Assembly (NCBI GenBank): GCA_016208345.1
Contig: JACQYG010000355.1
Span: 1 to 5,924 of the forward strand
Direction: 5' to 3'
DNA length: 5,924 nucleotides
Source: Chloroflexota bacterium
GTDB taxonomy: Bacteria > Chloroflexota > DTOL01 > JACQYG01
The position numbers were made by a program, and so were the translations under genes. The notes under the pieces are model-generated. The model saw only the letters and a list, made by a program, of their open reading frames with translations. It did not search any database and was not told the origin of the DNA. Shown in pieces: positions 5,037-5,924 of this stretch. Positions within the stretch are counted from its first letter, which is position 1, and every line of letters begins with the position of its first letter.

Positions 5037-5924
5037 ATGAAACCGACCATTGGCTTCATCGGCCTGGGGATCATGGGGAAGCCCATGTCCACGAACCTGA
5101 TCAACGCCGGCTACAGCCTGGCGGTTCACAATAGGAGCCGCCAGGCGGTGAAGGAGATGGCGCTCCTGGGTGCCAAAGAGGCCTTCTCCGGCCGGGAGGT
5201 GGCCTCCCAAAGCGAGGTGGTCATCACCATGCTGCCGGATTCCCCCGATGTGGAGGCTGCCGCCCTGGGCCCCGACGGCGTCCTGGAGGGCCTGCGGCCT
5301 GGCGGCCTGTACATCGACATGAGCACCATCGCGCCCACGGTGTCAAAGAAAATAGCCGAGATTGGGGCCCAGAAGGGCGTGGCCGTGCTGGACGCCCCGG
5401 TGAGCGGCGGCGACGTGGGGGCCAGGAACGCCACGCTCTCCATCATGGTGGGCGGCTCTCAAGAGGCCTTCGACCGGGCCCTGCCCATCTTCCAGGTTCT
5501 GGGCAAGAACATCGTGCTCTGCGGGGAGTCCGGGGCGGGGCAGACGGTGAAGGCGTGCAACCAGATCATGGTGGCCCTGCAACTGGAGGCCATGGGCGAG
5601 GCGCTGGTGTTGGGCATGAAGGCCGGCGTGGACCCCACCAAGATCGTTCAGGTCTTGAGTGGGGGCCTGGCCCGCTGCGGGGTGCTGGAGAATCGAGGCC
5701 TGCGGGTAGTGAACCGGGACTTTCAGCCGGGCTTCCGGGTGCGGCTGCACTACAAGGACCTGGGCATCGCCCTGACCACCGCCCGGGCCTACGACGTGCC
5801 CCTGCCTGTCACCAGTCTGGTGCACGAGATGTTCAAGGCCTTGCGGCTTCAGGGTCGTGGAGAGCTGGACCACTCCGCCATCGTCACCTACCTGGAGGAC
5901 CTGGCCCAGGTGGAGGTCAAGGCC
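5037..5924 (+). CDS. glxR: 2-Hydroxy-3-oxopropionate (tartronate semialdehyde) reductase, cut by the right edge
   Basis: A 3-hydroxyacid dehydrogenase of the GarR/GlxR type, reducing tartronate semialdehyde to D-glycerate with NAD(P)H. The N-terminal Rossmann domain opens with GFIGLGIMGKPM (6-17), the family signature. HNRSR (31-35) after the second strand has basic residues suggesting NADPH preference. The substrate motif DAPVSGGDVGA is at 119-129, and GQTVKACNQ (168-176) supplies the catalytic lysine K172 and N175. The C-terminal helical domain includes LHYKDLGIAL (about 238-247). AGAGGAGGA (5022-5030) six bases before ATG 5037 is a very strong ribosome-binding site. Related enzymes (3-hydroxyisobutyrate dehydrogenase) share these motifs; the hyi neighbour decides for the glyoxylate-pathway reductase. 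296 codons are present without a stop, so only the last few residues should be missing. Confidence 0.9.
   Translation, partial: MKPTIGFIGLGIMGKPMSTNLINAGYSLAVHNRSRQAVKEMALLGAKEAFSGREVASQSEVVITMLPDSPDVEAAALGPDGVLEGLRPGGLYIDMSTIAPTVSKKIAEIGAQKGVAVLDAPVSGGDVGARNATLSIMVGGSQEAFDRALPIFQVLGKNIVLCGESGAGQTVKACNQIMVALQLEAMGEALVLGMKAGVDPTKIVQVLSGGLARCGVLENRGLRVVNRDFQPGFRVRLHYKDLGIALTTARAYDVPLPVTSLVHEMFKALRLQGRGELDHSAIVTYLEDLAQVEVKA

Noticed and set aside
5343..5873. Minus-strand open frame of 176 codons opposite the reductase gene
   Set aside because: Another GC-bias shadow, His/Gln-rich and featureless, opposite a clearly conserved dehydrogenase.

Overview
The window comes from a bacterium with a moderately to strongly GC-rich genome. 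All genes I can support lie on the + strand, and their ribosome-binding sites are standard where visible. Two stacked HEPN/MNT modules, a short repeat-like 'CACGAAGA…TCTTCGTG' element, and a GC-rich hydroxypyruvate isomerase / tartronate-semialdehyde reductase pair would all fit an environmental bacterium such as a Chloroflexota member. That is an impression from gene content; nothing in the sequence proves the taxonomy.

Layout. 1-567: no convincing gene; one hairpin, a plausible sigma-70-type promoter at 437-465, and only fragmentary open frames. 568-1289: a HEPN protein overlapped by a minimal nucleotidyltransferase (MNT), order HEPN then MNT. 1290-1495: intergenic, with an inverted repeat. 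1496-2214: an unrecognised multi-spanning membrane protein that looks frameshifted near its C-terminus; the displaced last segment ends in a TGA overlapping the next ATG. 2211-3110: a complete DMT-superfamily (EamA) ten-helix transporter. 3111-3372: intergenic, with a 14-bp palindrome, a 3 x 7-bp tandem repeat and a good promoter candidate. 3373-4105: a second, different MNT/HEPN pair in the opposite gene order (MNT then HEPN). 4188-5924: hydroxypyruvate isomerase (hyi), then a 2-hydroxy-3-oxopropionate (tartronate semialdehyde) reductase that runs off the right edge without a stop.

How the genes work together. Hyi interconverts hydroxypyruvate and tartronate semialdehyde, and the reductase converts tartronate semialdehyde to D-glycerate, so the last two genes form part of the glyoxylate/glycerate pathway. 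Glyoxylate carboligase is not visible and could lie beyond the window. Each HEPN/MNT pair overlaps by 23-28 bp, so its two proteins are probably made together as a toxin-antitoxin-like or nucleotidyl-transfer module. The two pairs flank the lower-GC membrane-protein/transporter block in mirror-image gene order, which suggests an accessory region next to a metabolic operon. Neither HEPN protein shows the RX4HXY motif of the characterised HEPN RNase toxins, so calling them toxins is not secure.
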